Positions 8,446-17,678 are shown, numbered from the stretch's first letter. The stretch is DNA of 64,000 nt from Burkholderiales bacterium (GCA_016219375.1 JACRNC010000003.1:222431-286430), one strand, 5' to 3'. Notes: generated by a model from the letters alone, not told the origin. Made by a program: numbers and translations.

Positions 8446-9645
8446 ATGACCACGATGAAGACTCTCGATGCCCGGGGGCGGCCGGCACGCCCCACCATCA
8501 GCCGGCTGGCGCTGGCCCTGGGTGGCACCCTGCTGTCGGCTTCTGCCTGGGCCGATCGCGTGGTCAACGACCTGCCGGGTGGCCCCGGTGTCAACCAGAC
8601 CACCATGCAGCCCGCCGTCACCCGCATCGCCGCGGAGCAGCAGTGGCTGCACCAGATGATGCTGGTGATCTGCACGCTGATCTTCGTGGCGGTCTTCGGG
8701 GTGATGTTCTATTCCATCCTCAAGCACCGCAAGGCCAAGGGCGCCAAGGCGGCCAACTTCCACGAAAGCGTCAAGGTGGAGGTCGCCTGGACGGTGGTGC
8801 CCTTCCTGATCGTCATCGGCATGGCCCTGCCGGCCACCAAGGCCGTGGTTGCCATGAAGGACACGACCAACGCCGACCTGACCATCAAGGCCACCGGCTA
8901 CCAGTGGAAGTGGGGCTACGACTACCTCAAGGGCGAAGGCGAGGGCATCTCCTTCCTGTCCACGCTGGACGCATCGCAGCGCGCGCTGTCCGATGCCGGC
9001 ACGCCGCAGGGTGACGACTATCTGCTGCGCGTGGACAACCCGCTGGTGGTGCCGGTCAACAAGAAGGTCCGCATCATCACCACGGCCAACGACGTCATCC
9101 ACTCCTGGATGGTCCCAGCCTTCGGCGTCAAGCAGGACGCCATCCCGGGCTTCGTGCGCGACACCTGGTTCCGCGCCGAGAAGCCGGGCGACTACTACGG
9201 CCAGTGCGCCGAGCTCTGCGGCAAGGAGCACGCCTACATGCCCATCCACGTGCGCGTGCTGAGCGCGGGCGACTACGCCGCCTGGGTGCAGGCCAAGCAG
9301 AAGGAGATGCAGGCGGCCGCCGACGACCCCAGCAAGGTCTGGGCGCTGCCCGATCTGGTGGCCCGGGGCGAGAAGGTCTATGCCGCCAACTGCGCCGCCT
9401 GCCACCAGGCCAACGGTAAGGGTGCCGGCGCCGTCAAGCCGCTGGACGGCTCGGCCCTCGTGCAGGATGCCGACAAGGGCAAGCAGATCGCCGTGGTGCT
9501 GCACGGCCGCAATGCCATGCCGTCCTGGAAGCAGTTGTCCGACACGGAGATCGCTGCCGTGATCACCTACACCAAGAACAACTGGTCCAACCAGACCGGG
9601 CAGATCGTCCAGCCCGCCGAGATCGTCGCCGCCCGCGCGCAGTGA
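8446..9645 (+). CDS. coxB: Cytochrome c oxidase subunit II with fused cytochrome c domain
   Basis: The 399-residue subunit has a signal peptide ending near SASAWA and two transmembrane helices (LHQMMLVICTLIFVAVFGVMF and VEVAWTVVPFLIVIGMALPA). A periplasmic cupredoxin domain carries the CuA site in CAELCGKEHAYM (C254, C258, His and Met). About 40 residues later a class I cytochrome c domain is appended, with CAACH (C316, C319, H320) and a distal Met in NAMPSW. This caa3-like fusion lets the subunit pass electrons from soluble or bound cytochrome c to CuA. The start is ATG 8446, with ATG 8455 also possible. It is the first gene of the oxidase operon, 35 bases before coxA. Confidence 0.95.
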   Translation: MTTMKTLDARGRPARPTISRLALALGGTLLSASAWADRVVNDLPGGPGVNQTTMQPAVTRIAAEQQWLHQMMLVICTLIFVAVFGVMFYSILKHRKAKGAKAANFHESVKVEVAWTVVPFLIVIGMALPATKAVVAMKDTTNADLTIKATGYQWKWGYDYLKGEGEGISFLSTLDASQRALSDAGTPQGDDYLLRVDNPLVVPVNKKVRIITTANDVIHSWMVPAFGVKQDAIPGFVRDTWFRAEKPGDYYGQCAELCGKEHAYMPIHVRVLSAGDYAAWVQAKQKEMQAAADDPSKVWALPDLVARGEKVYAANCAACHQANGKGAGAVKPLDGSALVQDADKGKQIAVVLHGRNAMPSWKQLSDTEIAAVITYTKNNWSNQTGQIVQPAEIVAARAQ

Positions 9646-9680
9646 CCTGAAGCGAACGAGAGCGACCGAAAGGAATCCCC

Positions 9681-11330
9681 ATGAGTGCAGTGATGGGCCA
9701 ACCGGGCCTCCACGCCCCCCACGGTCACGGCCATGACCATGCCCACGACCACCCGCACGGCTGGCGGCGCTGGGTGTTCGCCACCAATCACAAGGACATC
9801 GGCACGCTGTACCTGCTGTTCAGCTTCACGATGCTGATGATCGGCGGCGTGCTTGCGCTGGGCATCCGCGCCGAGCTGTTCCAGCCTGGCCTGCAGTTCG
9901 TCAACCCGGAGCTGTTCAACCAGCTCACGACGATGCACGGGCTGATCATGGTGTTCGGCGCCATCATGCCGGCCTTCGTCGGCTTCGCGAACTGGATGCT
10001 GCCGCTGCAGATCGGCGCATCGGACATGGCGTTCGCGCGCATGAACAACTTCAGCTTCTGGCTGATGATCCCCGCGGCCATCTTGCTGGTGGCGAGCTTC
10101 TTCATGCCCGGCGGTGCGCCGGCGGCCGGCTGGACGCTCTATGCGCCGCTGACGCTGCAGATGGGCCCGTCGATGGATGCAGGCATCTTCGCGATGCACA
10201 TCCTGGGCGCCAGCTCCATCATGGGCTCGATCAACATCATCGTCACCATCCTCAACATGCGCGCCCCCGGCATGACGCTGATGAAGATGCCGATGTTTGC
10301 CTGGACCTGGCTGATCACCGCCTACCTGCTGATCGCGGTGATCCCGGTGCTGGCCGGCGCCATCACCATGACGCTGACCGACCGTCACTTCGGCACCAGC
10401 TTCTTCAACCCGGCTGGTGGCGGTGACCCGATCATGTACCAGCACATCTTCTGGTTCTTCGGGCACCCCGAGGTCTACATCATGATCCTGCCGGCCTTCG
10501 GGATCATCAGCCAGATCGTGCCTGCCTTTGCCCGCAAGCGGCTGTTCGGCTATGCCTCGATGGTGTATGCCACGGCGGCCATCGCCATCCTGAGCTTCAT
10601 CGTGTGGGCCCACCACATGTTCGCCACCGGCATGCCGGTGACCGGCCAGCTGTTCTTCATGTACGCCACCATGCTGATCTCCGTGCCCACGGGCGTGAAG
10701 ATCTTCAACTGGGTGGCGACCATGTGGCGTGGGTCGATGACCTTCGAGACCCCCATGCTCTGGGCCGTGGGCTTCATCTTCGTCTTCACCATCGGCGGCT
10801 TCACCGGGCTGATCCTGTCGATGGCGCCCATCGACATCCAGCTGCAGGACACGTACTACGTGGTGGCGCACTTCCACTATGTGCTGGTGGCCGGCTCGCT
10901 CTTCGCCCTGTTCGCCGGTTTCTACTACTGGGGCCCCAAGTGGACGGGCGTGATGATCCCGGAGTGGAAGGGCAAGCTGCACTTCTGGTGGTCGTTGATC
11001 GCCTTCAACGTCACCTTCTTCCCCATGCACTTCCTGGGGCTGGCCGGCATGCCGCGTCGCTATGCCGACTATCCGATGCAGTTCGCCGACTTCAACGAGA
11101 TCGCCTCCATCGGCGGCTTCGCCTTCGGCTTCGCGCAGGTGTGGTTCTTCCTGTTCGTGGCCCTGCCGGCCATGCGCGGCAAGGGTGAGCCGGCGCCGCA
11201 ACGGCCGTGGAACGACGCGGATGGTGCTGGTGCAGAAGGCCTGGAGTGGGAGGTGCCGTCGCCGGCACCCTTCCACACCTTCGAGACGCCGCCCAAGCTG
11301 GACGCCACGGCCACCCGCGTGATCGGCTGA
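9681..11330 (+). CDS. coxA: Cytochrome c oxidase subunit I
   Basis: The 549-residue haem-copper oxidase catalytic subunit has 12 transmembrane helices. The low-spin haem a ligand lies in [17 protein letters not shown]. The CuB/crosslinked Tyr motif is [17 protein letters not shown], followed by the CuB His pair in [11 protein letters not shown] and the haem a3/haem a ligands in [12 protein letters not shown]. It reduces O2 to water and pumps protons. A His-rich N-terminal segment ([17 protein letters not shown]) precedes helix I and might bind copper. An AAAGGA ribosome site lies just ahead of the ATG. The gene is followed by a small membrane-protein frame and cox11. Confidence 0.97.
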   Translation: MSAVMGQPGLHAPHGHGHDHAHDHPHGWRRWVFATNHKDIGTLYLLFSFTMLMIGGVLALGIRAELFQPGLQFVNPELFNQLTTMHGLIMVFGAIMPAFVGFANWMLPLQIGASDMAFARMNNFSFWLMIPAAILLVASFFMPGGAPAAGWTLYAPLTLQMGPSMDAGIFAMHILGASSIMGSINIIVTILNMRAPGMTLMKMPMFAWTWLITAYLLIAVIPVLAGAITMTLTDRHFGTSFFNPAGGGDPIMYQHIFWFFGHPEVYIMILPAFGIISQIVPAFARKRLFGYASMVYATAAIAILSFIVWAHHMFATGMPVTGQLFFMYATMLISVPTGVKIFNWVATMWRGSMTFETPMLWAVGFIFVFTIGGFTGLILSMAPIDIQLQDTYYVVAHFHYVLVAGSLFALFAGFYYWGPKWTGVMIPEWKGKLHFWWSLIAFNVTFFPMHFLGLAGMPRRYADYPMQFADFNEIASIGGFAFGFAQVWFFLFVALPAMRGKGEPAPQRPWNDADGAGAEGLEWEVPSPAPFHTFETPPKLDATATRVIG

Positions 11331-11341
11331 TCGACCCCCGC

Positions 11342-11491
11342 ATGGCCAAGGATCTGCGCTCTGCCGCGCCCGGCGCCGATGCAGTGGCCCGCCGGCGGGC
11401 CAATGTCCGCCTGGCGCTGATCCTGGCGTCCGTCGCGTTGATCTTCTTCCTGGGCTTCATCGTGAGAATTGCGCTCTACGGGGCGCATTGA
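11342..11491 (+). CDS. Small cytochrome oxidase assembly-type membrane protein (49 aa)
   Basis: An ATG at 11342, 12 bases after the coxA stop, opens a 49-residue protein. It has a charged N-terminal half (MAKDLRSAAPGADAVARRRAN) and one transmembrane helix (VRLALILASVALIFFLGFIV). Burkholderiales genomes commonly carry such a protein between coxA and cox11, annotated as cytochrome oxidase small assembly protein; its biochemical role is not established. Position and topology are seen in sequence, while function is inferred from context. Confidence 0.75.
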   Translation: MAKDLRSAAPGADAVARRRANVRLALILASVALIFFLGFIVRIALYGAH

Positions 11492-11597
11492 GCCCGACAG
11501 AGCCGCACGATCCGCCGCGTTGTGCCCGCCCGCCGAGCGCCCACCGACCTGCCCACCCGCCCCGAGTGCAAGCCGCACGGCCCGCCAAGACCCATCG

Positions 11598-12263
11598 ATG
11601 ACCCCGCAGCAGCCGCCTGACGACGACAGCCGCGCCCTGCGCCGGGACAACCTGCGCATGGTCGGCAAGCTGGCCGTGGTGGCCGGGCTGATGTTCGGCT
11701 TCGGCTATGCGCTGGTGCCGATGTACCGGGCGATCTGCGATGCGCTGGGTGTCAATGTGCTGAGCACGATCGAGAAGCGCACGGGCGGCGTGGTCGGGCG
11801 CGAGGCGGCCTATGCCAACACCCAGGTGGATCGCAGCCGGCTGATCACCGTGGAGTTCGATGCCAACGCGCGCGGGCCCTGGCGGTTCAAGCCGGAGCGC
11901 CGCTCCATCCAGGTGCACCCGGGCGAGATGGCTACCGTGATGTACGAGTTCCAGAACGTGCAGGACCGGCGCATGTCCGCGCAGGCCATACCCAGCTACG
12001 CGCCGCGCCAGGCCAGCCCGCACTTCAACAAGCTGGAGTGCTTCTGCTTCAACGAGTACTCGCTGGCGCCCGGCGAGCGCAAGAGCTGGCCGGTGGTCTT
12101 CGTCATCGACCCCAAGCTGCCGCGCGACGTGAAGACGATCACCCTGTCCTATACCTTCTTCGAAGTCGGTGGCCGCGTACCTGCTGCGCCCGCCGGCCAG
12201 CGGGCCGCCGCGCCCACTGCCCAAACACCGCCCGCATCCGTGCGCACGGGGGCTCCGGCATGA
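11598..12263 (+). CDS. ctaG: Cytochrome c oxidase assembly protein CtaG/Cox11
   Basis: The product is 221 residues from ATG 11598; the frame extends to 11469, but the extra residues overlap the small gene and are low-complexity. There is one N-terminal transmembrane helix (LAVVAGLMFGFGYALVPMYRAICDALG), then an immunoglobulin-like periplasmic domain. The copper-binding signature KLECFCFNEYSLAPGE has C148 and C150 as the CxC pair. Cox11 inserts CuB into subunit I in the periplasm. The C-terminus ends in a Pro/Ala-rich tail. The stop overlaps the next start (ATGA), implying translational coupling. Confidence 0.93.
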   Translation: MTPQQPPDDDSRALRRDNLRMVGKLAVVAGLMFGFGYALVPMYRAICDALGVNVLSTIEKRTGGVVGREAAYANTQVDRSRLITVEFDANARGPWRFKPERRSIQVHPGEMATVMYEFQNVQDRRMSAQAIPSYAPRQASPHFNKLECFCFNEYSLAPGERKSWPVVFVIDPKLPRDVKTITLSYTFFEVGGRVPAAPAGQRAAAPTAQTPPASVRTGAPA

Positions 12264-12526
12264 GCCCCCACCGCGACCCCGACCGCGATGCCGCCGGCGC
12301 TGACCTGAGGGCTGCCGTGCGCCGCAAGGGCTCGTTCTGGCAGACCGTCAAGGCGGTGGCTTGGTCGTTCCTGGGCGTGCGCAAGGCATCGGGCTACGAG
12401 CAGGATGTTTCTCAGATCAACCCCGGCCACGTGATCGTGGCCGGCATCATCGGCGGCGTGCTCTTCGTCGTCGGCCTGGTGCTCATCGTCAAGTGGGTGG
12501 TCAGCAGCGGCGTGGCCGCCGGCTGA
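12260..12526 (+). CDS. DUF2970 family small membrane protein
   Basis: The product has 88 residues and starts with an ATGA overlap on cox11. The segment FWQTVKAVAWSFLGVRKASGYEQDVSQINP is typical of DUF2970. One transmembrane helix follows (VIVAGIIGGVLFVVGLVLIVKW). The family is found between cox11 and coxC in Betaproteobacteria and is presumed to help oxidase assembly, but no activity has been assigned. Its place in the operon supports the call. Confidence 0.82.
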   Translation: MSPHRDPDRDAAGADLRAAVRRKGSFWQTVKAVAWSFLGVRKASGYEQDVSQINPGHVIVAGIIGGVLFVVGLVLIVKWVVSSGVAAG

Positions 12527-12570
12527 GGCCCTTGGGGCGCAATCGACAACAAGGCTTCCTGGAGAACGAC

Positions 12571-13461
12571 ATGTCCACAGCGACCTCCCACACCGCCGGC
12601 AAGGCGCCGTACTACTACGTGCCCGGGCCGTCGCGCCATCCCGTCATGGCGGCCTTCGGCCTGTTCTTCGTCATCCTGGGCGCGTCCCAGTGGACCAATG
12701 GCCATGCCTGGGGCGCGTACTCGCTGGCGTTCGGCCTGCTGTGGTGGCTTCTCGTGCTCAAGCAGTGGTTCGGCGATGCCATCCGCGAGAGCGAAGGCGG
12801 CCTCTACGGCGACCGCATCGACGCCTCCTATCGCTGGAGCATGGCCTGGTTCATCTTCTCGGAGGTGATGTTCTTCGGCGCTTTCTTCGGCGCGCTGTTC
12901 TGGTCGCGTTACGTCACGCTGCCGACGCTGGGCAGCCTGGAGAACGCGCTGCTGTGGCCCGACTTCAAGGCGGTGTGGCCCAGCGCGGGCGGCGGCGCCA
13001 CGGCCTCGCCGGCGGGCACGGTGGAGCCCTTCGGCCTGATGAGCCCGCTGGGCATCCCGACGCTCAACACCGCGCTGCTGCTGACCTCGGGCATCACGCT
13101 GACCATCGCCCACCACGCCCTGCGCGCCGGCCATCGCGGCAAGGCCATCGCCTTCATGTGGATGACGGTGATCCTGGGCGCGGTGTTCCTCGGCTTCCAG
13201 GGCTACGAGTACTTCCATGCCTATCACGAGCTCAACCTGAAGCTGAGCTCCGGCATCTACGGCTCCACCTTCTTCATGCTGACCGGCTTCCACGGCATGC
13301 ACGTGTTCGTGGGCATGCTGATGCTGCTGGTGATCACGCTGCGGCTGATGCGCGGGCACTTCACGCCCGAGCGGCACTTCGGCTTCGAGGGCGCGGCCTG
13401 GTACTGGCACTTCGTCGACGTGGTGTGGCTGGGCCTGTACGTCGTCGTCTATTGGCTGTGA
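12571..13461 (+). CDS. coxC: Cytochrome c oxidase subunit III
   Basis: The 296-residue subunit has seven transmembrane helices. It begins with YYVPGPSRHPVMAAFGLF, and contains YRWSMAWFIFSEVMFFGAFFGALFWSRY with the conserved Glu, LTSGITLTIAHHALR, FLGFQGYEYFHAY and the C-terminal FHGMHVFVGM and AWYWHFVDVVWLGLYVVVYWL. All are standard for subunit III, which stabilises the catalytic core and may form the oxygen entry path. The ATG at 12571 follows a GGAGAA ribosome site. A perfect stem-loop with a T-rich tail at 13512-13540 lies downstream, so the coxB-to-coxC transcript probably ends here. Confidence 0.96.
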   Translation: MSTATSHTAGKAPYYYVPGPSRHPVMAAFGLFFVILGASQWTNGHAWGAYSLAFGLLWWLLVLKQWFGDAIRESEGGLYGDRIDASYRWSMAWFIFSEVMFFGAFFGALFWSRYVTLPTLGSLENALLWPDFKAVWPSAGGGATASPAGTVEPFGLMSPLGIPTLNTALLLTSGITLTIAHHALRAGHRGKAIAFMWMTVILGAVFLGFQGYEYFHAYHELNLKLSSGIYGSTFFMLTGFHGMHVFVGMLMLLVITLRLMRGHFTPERHFGFEGAAWYWHFVDVVWLGLYVVVYWL

Positions 13462-13511
13462 CCGCGGCGCAGCGGCTGCCTGGGTGGCCGCTGCAGCCGG
13501 ATGCCGATGCG

Positions 13512-13540
13512 AGAGCGCCTTGCCGGCGCTCTTGTTGTTT
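13512..13540 (+). terminator. Rho-independent terminator after coxC
   Basis: AGAGCGCC, loop TTGCC, GGCGCTCT gives a perfect 8-bp stem, followed by TGTTGTTT. It lies 50 bases after the coxC stop and before the convergent DUF2909 gene, so it may serve the rightward transcript. Confidence 0.75.
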
Positions 13541-13562
13541 CAGGAGCGAGGGGCGGCCGTGG

Positions 13563-13778
13563 TCAGCGCGGCAGCCCGGTGGGCTGGATCCAGCCGAGCT
13601 TGTAGCTGAGCAGGATGAAGACGAAGAGCGCCACCGAGATGCCGACCCGCCAGGCCAGCGCGCGGACCATGCGGTTGGTCTTGGGCTCGCCGCGGCGGCC
13701 GTCGCGCAGCATGGCCCGGCCGGCCAGCCCCAATGCGAGCAGGATGGCGGCAAACGCGGCAGCGACGATGAGCTTCAT
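13563..13778 (-). CDS. Twin transmembrane protein, DUF2909 family
   Basis: The 71-residue protein has two hydrophobic helices (LIVAAAFAAILLALGLAGRAM and VGISVALFVFILLSYKLGWI) joined by a basic loop, the DUF2909 layout. It is commonly encoded on the opposite strand between coxC and SURF1 in Burkholderiales and is probably connected with oxidase assembly, though its function is unknown. It is transcribed leftward, convergent with coxC and divergent from the SURF1 gene, whose start is about 50 bases away. Confidence 0.82.
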   Translation of the reverse strand: MKLIVAAAFAAILLALGLAGRAMLRDGRRGEPKTNRMVRALAWRVGISVALFVFILLSYKLGWIQPTGLPR

Positions 13779-13831
13779 GACGGCGGATTATCCGGGTGGC
13801 CGGGCTTCTTGCCGGTGGCCGGGCGGGCGAC

Positions 13832-14662
13832 ATGGCTGAGCGGCCGGGCGAGCCGGCCGTGCAGGCTGGCGGTGAGCAGGGCGGCAGGTGGGGCGACCGG
13901 CCCGCCAGCGGCGGGCAGGGGGTGTCGCCGGCCCAGCCCAGGCCCGGCCGCGGCCGGCGCCTCGTCATCCTGCTGGCCGCCCTTGCCGGGGTGGCGGTGA
14001 CCGTGTCGATGGGCCGCTGGCAGCTCAGCCGCGCGGAGCACAAGCAGGCGCTGCAGCGCGTGATGGACGAGCGGGCCGGCCTGCCGCCGCTGCCGCAGGC
14101 CCAGCTGGCCCGAACGGGCGATGCCGCTCAGGCGCAGCTGCAGCGCCGCGTGGTGCTCACCGGCCGCTGGGTGGCGCGGCACACCGTCTTCCTGGACAAC
14201 CGGCAAATGGACGGCCGGCCGGGCTTCTTCGTCGTCACGCCGCTGGAGCTGGCGCCGGGCGAGGCGGTGCTGGTGCAGCGCGGCTGGGTGCCGCGGGATG
14301 CACGCGAGCGCACGCGGCTGCCGGCGGTGCCCACGCCCGCCGGGGTGGTGAGCGTCGCCGGCCGCATCAGCGGCCCGCCGTCGCGGCTGTTCGACTTCGG
14401 CGGAGTGGAGGCGGGGGCCATCCGGCAGAATCTCGACCCGGCCGCGTTCGCGCGCGAGACCGGCCTCAAGCTGCGGCCGCTGTCGGTGCAGCAGCTGGTG
14501 GCGCCGGCGCCCGACGACGGCCTGCAGCGCCGCTGGCCGGCGCCGGCGCTCGATGTGGGCAAGCATCACGGCTATGCCCTGCAATGGTTTGCAATGGCCG
14601 CCGTGATGGCGGGTCTGTATGTCTGGTTCCAACTCGTCCGCCCCGCCGTCCGCGCTCGCTGA
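13832..14662 (+). CDS. SURF1 family cytochrome oxidase biogenesis protein
   Basis: The product is 276 residues from ATG 13832; a GTG at 13796 would add 12 residues. It has the SURF1 plan: an N-terminal transmembrane helix (RLVILLAALAGVAVTVSMGRWQLSRAEHK), a periplasmic domain with the signatures RWQLSRAEHK, FLDNRQMDGRPGFFVVTPLEL and VLVQRGWVPRD, and a C-terminal helix preceded by KHHGYALQWFAMA. SURF1 helps deliver or place haem a in subunit I. The 3' end overlaps the next gene by 44 bases. The N-terminal ~40 residues are Gly/Pro-rich and probably disordered. Confidence 0.9.
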   Translation: MAERPGEPAVQAGGEQGGRWGDRPASGGQGVSPAQPRPGRGRRLVILLAALAGVAVTVSMGRWQLSRAEHKQALQRVMDERAGLPPLPQAQLARTGDAAQAQLQRRVVLTGRWVARHTVFLDNRQMDGRPGFFVVTPLELAPGEAVLVQRGWVPRDARERTRLPAVPTPAGVVSVAGRISGPPSRLFDFGGVEAGAIRQNLDPAAFARETGLKLRPLSVQQLVAPAPDDGLQRRWPAPALDVGKHHGYALQWFAMAAVMAGLYVWFQLVRPAVRAR

Positions 14663-15308
14663 GCCGGTGAGCTTTGCGGTGCACAGCCTGCCGGACCCGG
14701 CAACCCAGGCCCAGCGCACCCGCGCCGGCCGCATCCGCATGCTGCTGGTGTGGCTGGTGTGCGCGCTGCCTGTGGTGGCGTCCTATTTCACCTATTACGT
14801 GCTGCGGCCGCAGGGCCGGGCCAACTACGGCGAGCTGATCGACCCGCAGCGGCCGCTGCCGGCCGCATCGGCGCTGCCGCTCACGGCGCTGGACGGCCGC
14901 GCGGTGGACCCGGCCAGCCTGCGCGGCCAGTGGCTGCTGGTGGTCGTGGCCGATGGCGCCTGCGACGCGCTGTGCGAGCGCCAGCTCTATACGCAGCGCC
15001 AGTTGCGCACCATGCTGGGCAAGGACCAGGACCGCCTGGACCGCGTGTGGCTGGTCACCGGCGCGCCGCCGCGGGCCGCGCTGCTGCCGGCGCTGCACGA
15101 TGCCCAGGTGCTGCGCACCTCGCAGGACGCGCTGGGCCGCTGGCTGCAGCCTCAGGCGGGCCAGGCCCTCGGCGCCCATCTGTATCTGGTGGACCCGATG
15201 GGCAACTGGATGATGCGCTTTCCGCCGCAGGCCGACCCCAAGAAGGTGCGCCGCGACCTGGACCGGCTGATGCGCGCATCGGCCTCGTGGGACCACGAGG
15301 GGCGCTGA
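14619..15308 (+). CDS. Membrane-anchored thioredoxin-fold protein of the oxidase locus
   Basis: The 229-residue protein has one transmembrane helix (MLLVWLVCALPVVASYFTYYV). A periplasmic thioredoxin-like domain follows: LTALDGRAVDPASLRGQWLLVVVADGACDALCERQLYTQRQLRTMLG. The pair C-DAL-C (CxxxC) occupies the position of the Sco copper site, but the partner His is not evident. It overlaps the end of the SURF1 gene and precedes ctaA by three bases. Related proteins are annotated as cytochrome C oxidase subunit I-like or Sco-like assembly factors. A role in copper or thiol handling during oxidase assembly is inferred from position and fold. Confidence 0.72.
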   Translation: MSGSNSSAPPSALAEPVSFAVHSLPDPATQAQRTRAGRIRMLLVWLVCALPVVASYFTYYVLRPQGRANYGELIDPQRPLPAASALPLTALDGRAVDPASLRGQWLLVVVADGACDALCERQLYTQRQLRTMLGKDQDRLDRVWLVTGAPPRAALLPALHDAQVLRTSQDALGRWLQPQAGQALGAHLYLVDPMGNWMMRFPPQADPKKVRRDLDRLMRASASWDHEGR

Positions 15309-15311
15309 ACA

Positions 15312-16622
15312 ATGGACGCCACGCCGCTGTGGAACCTGGACCCGATCGCGCAGGTGGCGCTGGCCGGCGCGCTGGTGGCCGCGTTGCCGCTGGCCTGGGT
15401 CATGTTGCGCCGCCGCCCGGGCGGGCTGCCGCAGCGCTGGCGGGCGCTGGCGGCGCTGACGCTCTTCCTCACGTTCGATCTGGTGGTCTTCGGTGCCTTC
15501 ACCCGGCTGACCGACTCGGGCCTGGGCTGCCCCGACTGGCCCGGCTGCTACGGCAGCGCCAGCCCGCTGGGCGCGCGCGATGAGATCCACGCCGCGCAGA
15601 CGGCGATGCCCACCGGCCCGGTGACGCACAAGAAGGCGTGGATCGAGATGGTCCACCGCTATCTCGCCTCGGGCGTGGGCGTGCTGATCATCGGCCTGGT
15701 CGTCGTGGCCTGGCGTGCGGCCCGGCGGGATGCGACGCTGCGGCCTATGGTGGCCTGGAGTGCTGCGGCGCTGGCCTGGGTGATCGTGCAGGGGCTCTTC
15801 GGGGCGCTGACCGTGACGATGAAGCTCTACCCGGCCATCGTCACTCTGCATCTGCTGGGGGGGCTGCTGCTGCTGGCGATGCTCGCGGTGCAGGTGCACC
15901 TGAGCGCTTTGCGGCCGCTGCGGCTGACGCGTGGCCTGCGTGCCGGTGCCATCGCGGCGCTTGCCGTGCTGGCAGTGCAGATCGCCCTGGGCGGCTGGGT
16001 CAGCACCAACTATGCGGTGCTGGCCTGCAGCGACTTCCCCACCTGCCGCGGCAGCTGGTGGCCGGCGATGGACTGGGCGCAGGGCTTTCGCCTGCTGCGG
16101 CCGCTGGGGGCGGACGGGCAGGGCGGCTGGCTGACGCACGAGGCGCTGGTGGCCATCCACATGGCGCACCGGCTGGGCGCGGCGATCACGCTGGCGGCCC
16201 TGCTGGCTCTGGGCGCCGGCCTGCTGCGCCGCTCGCGTGCCGATGCCGCGCTGCGGCCGTGGGCCATCGGCCTGGGGCTGGGCGCGGCCTGGCAGCTGGC
16301 ATCCGGCCTGAGCAACGTGGTGCTGGGCTGGCCGCTGGCCGCCGCCCTGGCGCACACCGCCGGCGCCGCCGCGCTCGTGATGCTGCTGACCGCGCTGGTG
16401 ACGCGCAGCAGCCCGGTGGCGCATCGCCTGGCACTGAGCCATGTGGAGGGCCATGCGGATGGCCACCCGGATGGCCACACGGACGGCCCTGCGGACGGCA
16501 ATGTGAGCGGCGCCGCCGATGGCGGTCTGGGTGGCGGTGCGGCCGGCGCGCGTGCCGCCCGCGGACACGCGCCGGGGCCGGCCGCGACGCCTGCGCATGC
16601 CGCAGCCCTGAACCGACCCTGA
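15312..16622 (+). CDS. ctaA: Haem A synthase (CtaA/COX15)
   Basis: The 436-residue membrane enzyme oxidises the C8 methyl of haem O to the formyl of haem A. The eight-helix COX15 pattern is clear: FGAFTRLTDSGLGCPDWPGCYG in the first half (catalytic Glu region and first Cys pair), WIEMVHRYLASGVGVLIIG with a haem His, VTLHLLGGLLLLAML, the second-half STNYAVLACSDFPTCRGSWWP, and AIHMAHRLGAAITLAALLAL. The last ~60 residues are unusual. From about residue 380 they form GHAD, GHPD, GHTD, GPAD units encoded by 12-base repeats, then an Ala/Pro-rich tail. The family normally ends near the last helix. Confidence 0.94.
   Translation: MDATPLWNLDPIAQVALAGALVAALPLAWVMLRRRPGGLPQRWRALAALTLFLTFDLVVFGAFTRLTDSGLGCPDWPGCYGSASPLGARDEIHAAQTAMPTGPVTHKKAWIEMVHRYLASGVGVLIIGLVVVAWRAARRDATLRPMVAWSAAALAWVIVQGLFGALTVTMKLYPAIVTLHLLGGLLLLAMLAVQVHLSALRPLRLTRGLRAGAIAALAVLAVQIALGGWVSTNYAVLACSDFPTCRGSWWPAMDWAQGFRLLRPLGADGQGGWLTHEALVAIHMAHRLGAAITLAALLALGAGLLRRSRADAALRPWAIGLGLGAAWQLASGLSNVVLGWPLAAALAHTAGAAALVMLLTALVTRSSPVAHRLALSHVEGHADGHPDGHTDGPADGNVSGAADGGLGGGAAGARAARGHAPGPAATPAHAAALNRP
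16449..16532 (+). repeat. 12-base tandem repeats encoding a G-H-x-D tail in ctaA
   Basis: Seven consecutive 12-base units (GGCCATGCGGAT, GGCCACCCGGAT, GGCCACACGGAC, GGCCCTGCGGAC, then three more divergent) encode GHAD GHPD GHTD GPAD GNVS GAAD GGLG from residue 380 of CtaA. The first four units differ at only a few positions, which suggests slippage-type expansion. Confidence 0.8.
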
Positions 16623-16724
16623 CGCCCCCTGATTGCCCCTGATCGCCCCTGATCCGCCTCCTGCCGCCTCCTGATCTCCCTTCGCTCCGCTTCGACCCTG
16701 ACCCGCTCCTCATCCGTGCCGACC

Positions 16725-17678
16725 ATGTCCGACACCACCGCCCCGGCACCGGCCAGCGCACCGGTTGCGCCTGCTGCATCGGCTGCTGCCCGGCCTCCGT
16801 CCACCTGGCGTCAGTTCAGCGCGCTGACCAAGCCGCGCGTGGTGCAGCTCATCGTGTTCTGCGCCTTCATCGGCATGCTGCTGGCCGTGCCGGGCTGGCC
16901 GGACGGCGGGCAGTGGCTGACCATCCTGCTGGCCTGCGCCGGCATCTGGCTGGTGGCCAGTGCGGCAGCGGCCTTCAACTGCCTGATCGAGCGCCAGATC
17001 GATGCGCGCATGAAGCGCACCGCCTGGCGGCCGACGGCCCGCGGCGAGCTGGGGCAGGGCCAGGCGCTGGCCTTCTCCGCCGTGCTGTGCGCAGCCGGCA
17101 GCGCGCTGCTGTGGTGGGCGGTCAACCCGCTGACGATGGGGCTGACGCTGGCCACCTTCGTCGGCTATGCGGTGGTCTACACCGTGATCCTCAAGCCGAT
17201 GACGCCGCAGAACATCGTCATCGGCGGCGCATCCGGCGCCATGCCGCCGGTGCTGGGCTGGGCGGCCTTGCGCGGCGAGGTGGGCCCCGAGGCGCTGATG
17301 CTGTGCCTGATCATCTTCCTGTGGACGCCGCCGCACTTCTGGGCGCTGGCGCTCTACCGCGCCGAGGACTACGCCCGCGCCGGCCTGCCCATGCTGCCGG
17401 TGACGCACGGCAACGAGTTCACGCGGCTGCACGTGCTGCTCTACACCATCGTGCTGCTGCCGGCCACGCTGCTGCCCTTCGTCTACGGCATGAGCGGCTG
17501 GCTCTATCTGGCCAGCGCGGTGGTGCTCGGCCTGTGGTTCATCGCCTATGGCTTCAAACTGTGGCGCAGCTACAGCGAGCCGCTGGCGCGCAAGACCTTC
17601 CGCTTTTCCATCCTCCACCTGTCGCTGCTCTTTGCCGCGCTGATGGTGGACCACTACTTGCCCTGGGGCCAGCCATGA
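16725..17678 (+). CDS. ctaB: Protohaem IX farnesyltransferase (haem O synthase)
   Basis: The product is 317 residues from ATG 16725 (a GTG at 16716 is also open). This UbiA-family membrane prenyltransferase has about nine helices. It carries the first Asp-rich-like motif [56 protein letters not shown], and the second motif [31 protein letters not shown]. It adds a farnesyl group to haem B, giving the haem O that CtaA converts to haem A. The stop overlaps the sco start (ATGA). Confidence 0.95.
   Translation: MSDTTAPAPASAPVAPAASAAARPPSTWRQFSALTKPRVVQLIVFCAFIGMLLAVPGWPDGGQWLTILLACAGIWLVASAAAAFNCLIERQIDARMKRTAWRPTARGELGQGQALAFSAVLCAAGSALLWWAVNPLTMGLTLATFVGYAVVYTVILKPMTPQNIVIGGASGAMPPVLGWAALRGEVGPEALMLCLIIFLWTPPHFWALALYRAEDYARAGLPMLPVTHGNEFTRLHVLLYTIVLLPATLLPFVYGMSGWLYLASAVVLGLWFIAYGFKLWRSYSEPLARKTFRFSILHLSLLFAALMVDHYLPWGQP

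Noticed and set aside
14466..16598. A 710-codon leftward frame opposite the SURF1, thioredoxin-fold and ctaA genes
   Set aside because: Dominated by R, Q, H, A and G with no domain; the + strand genes there carry clear family motifs.
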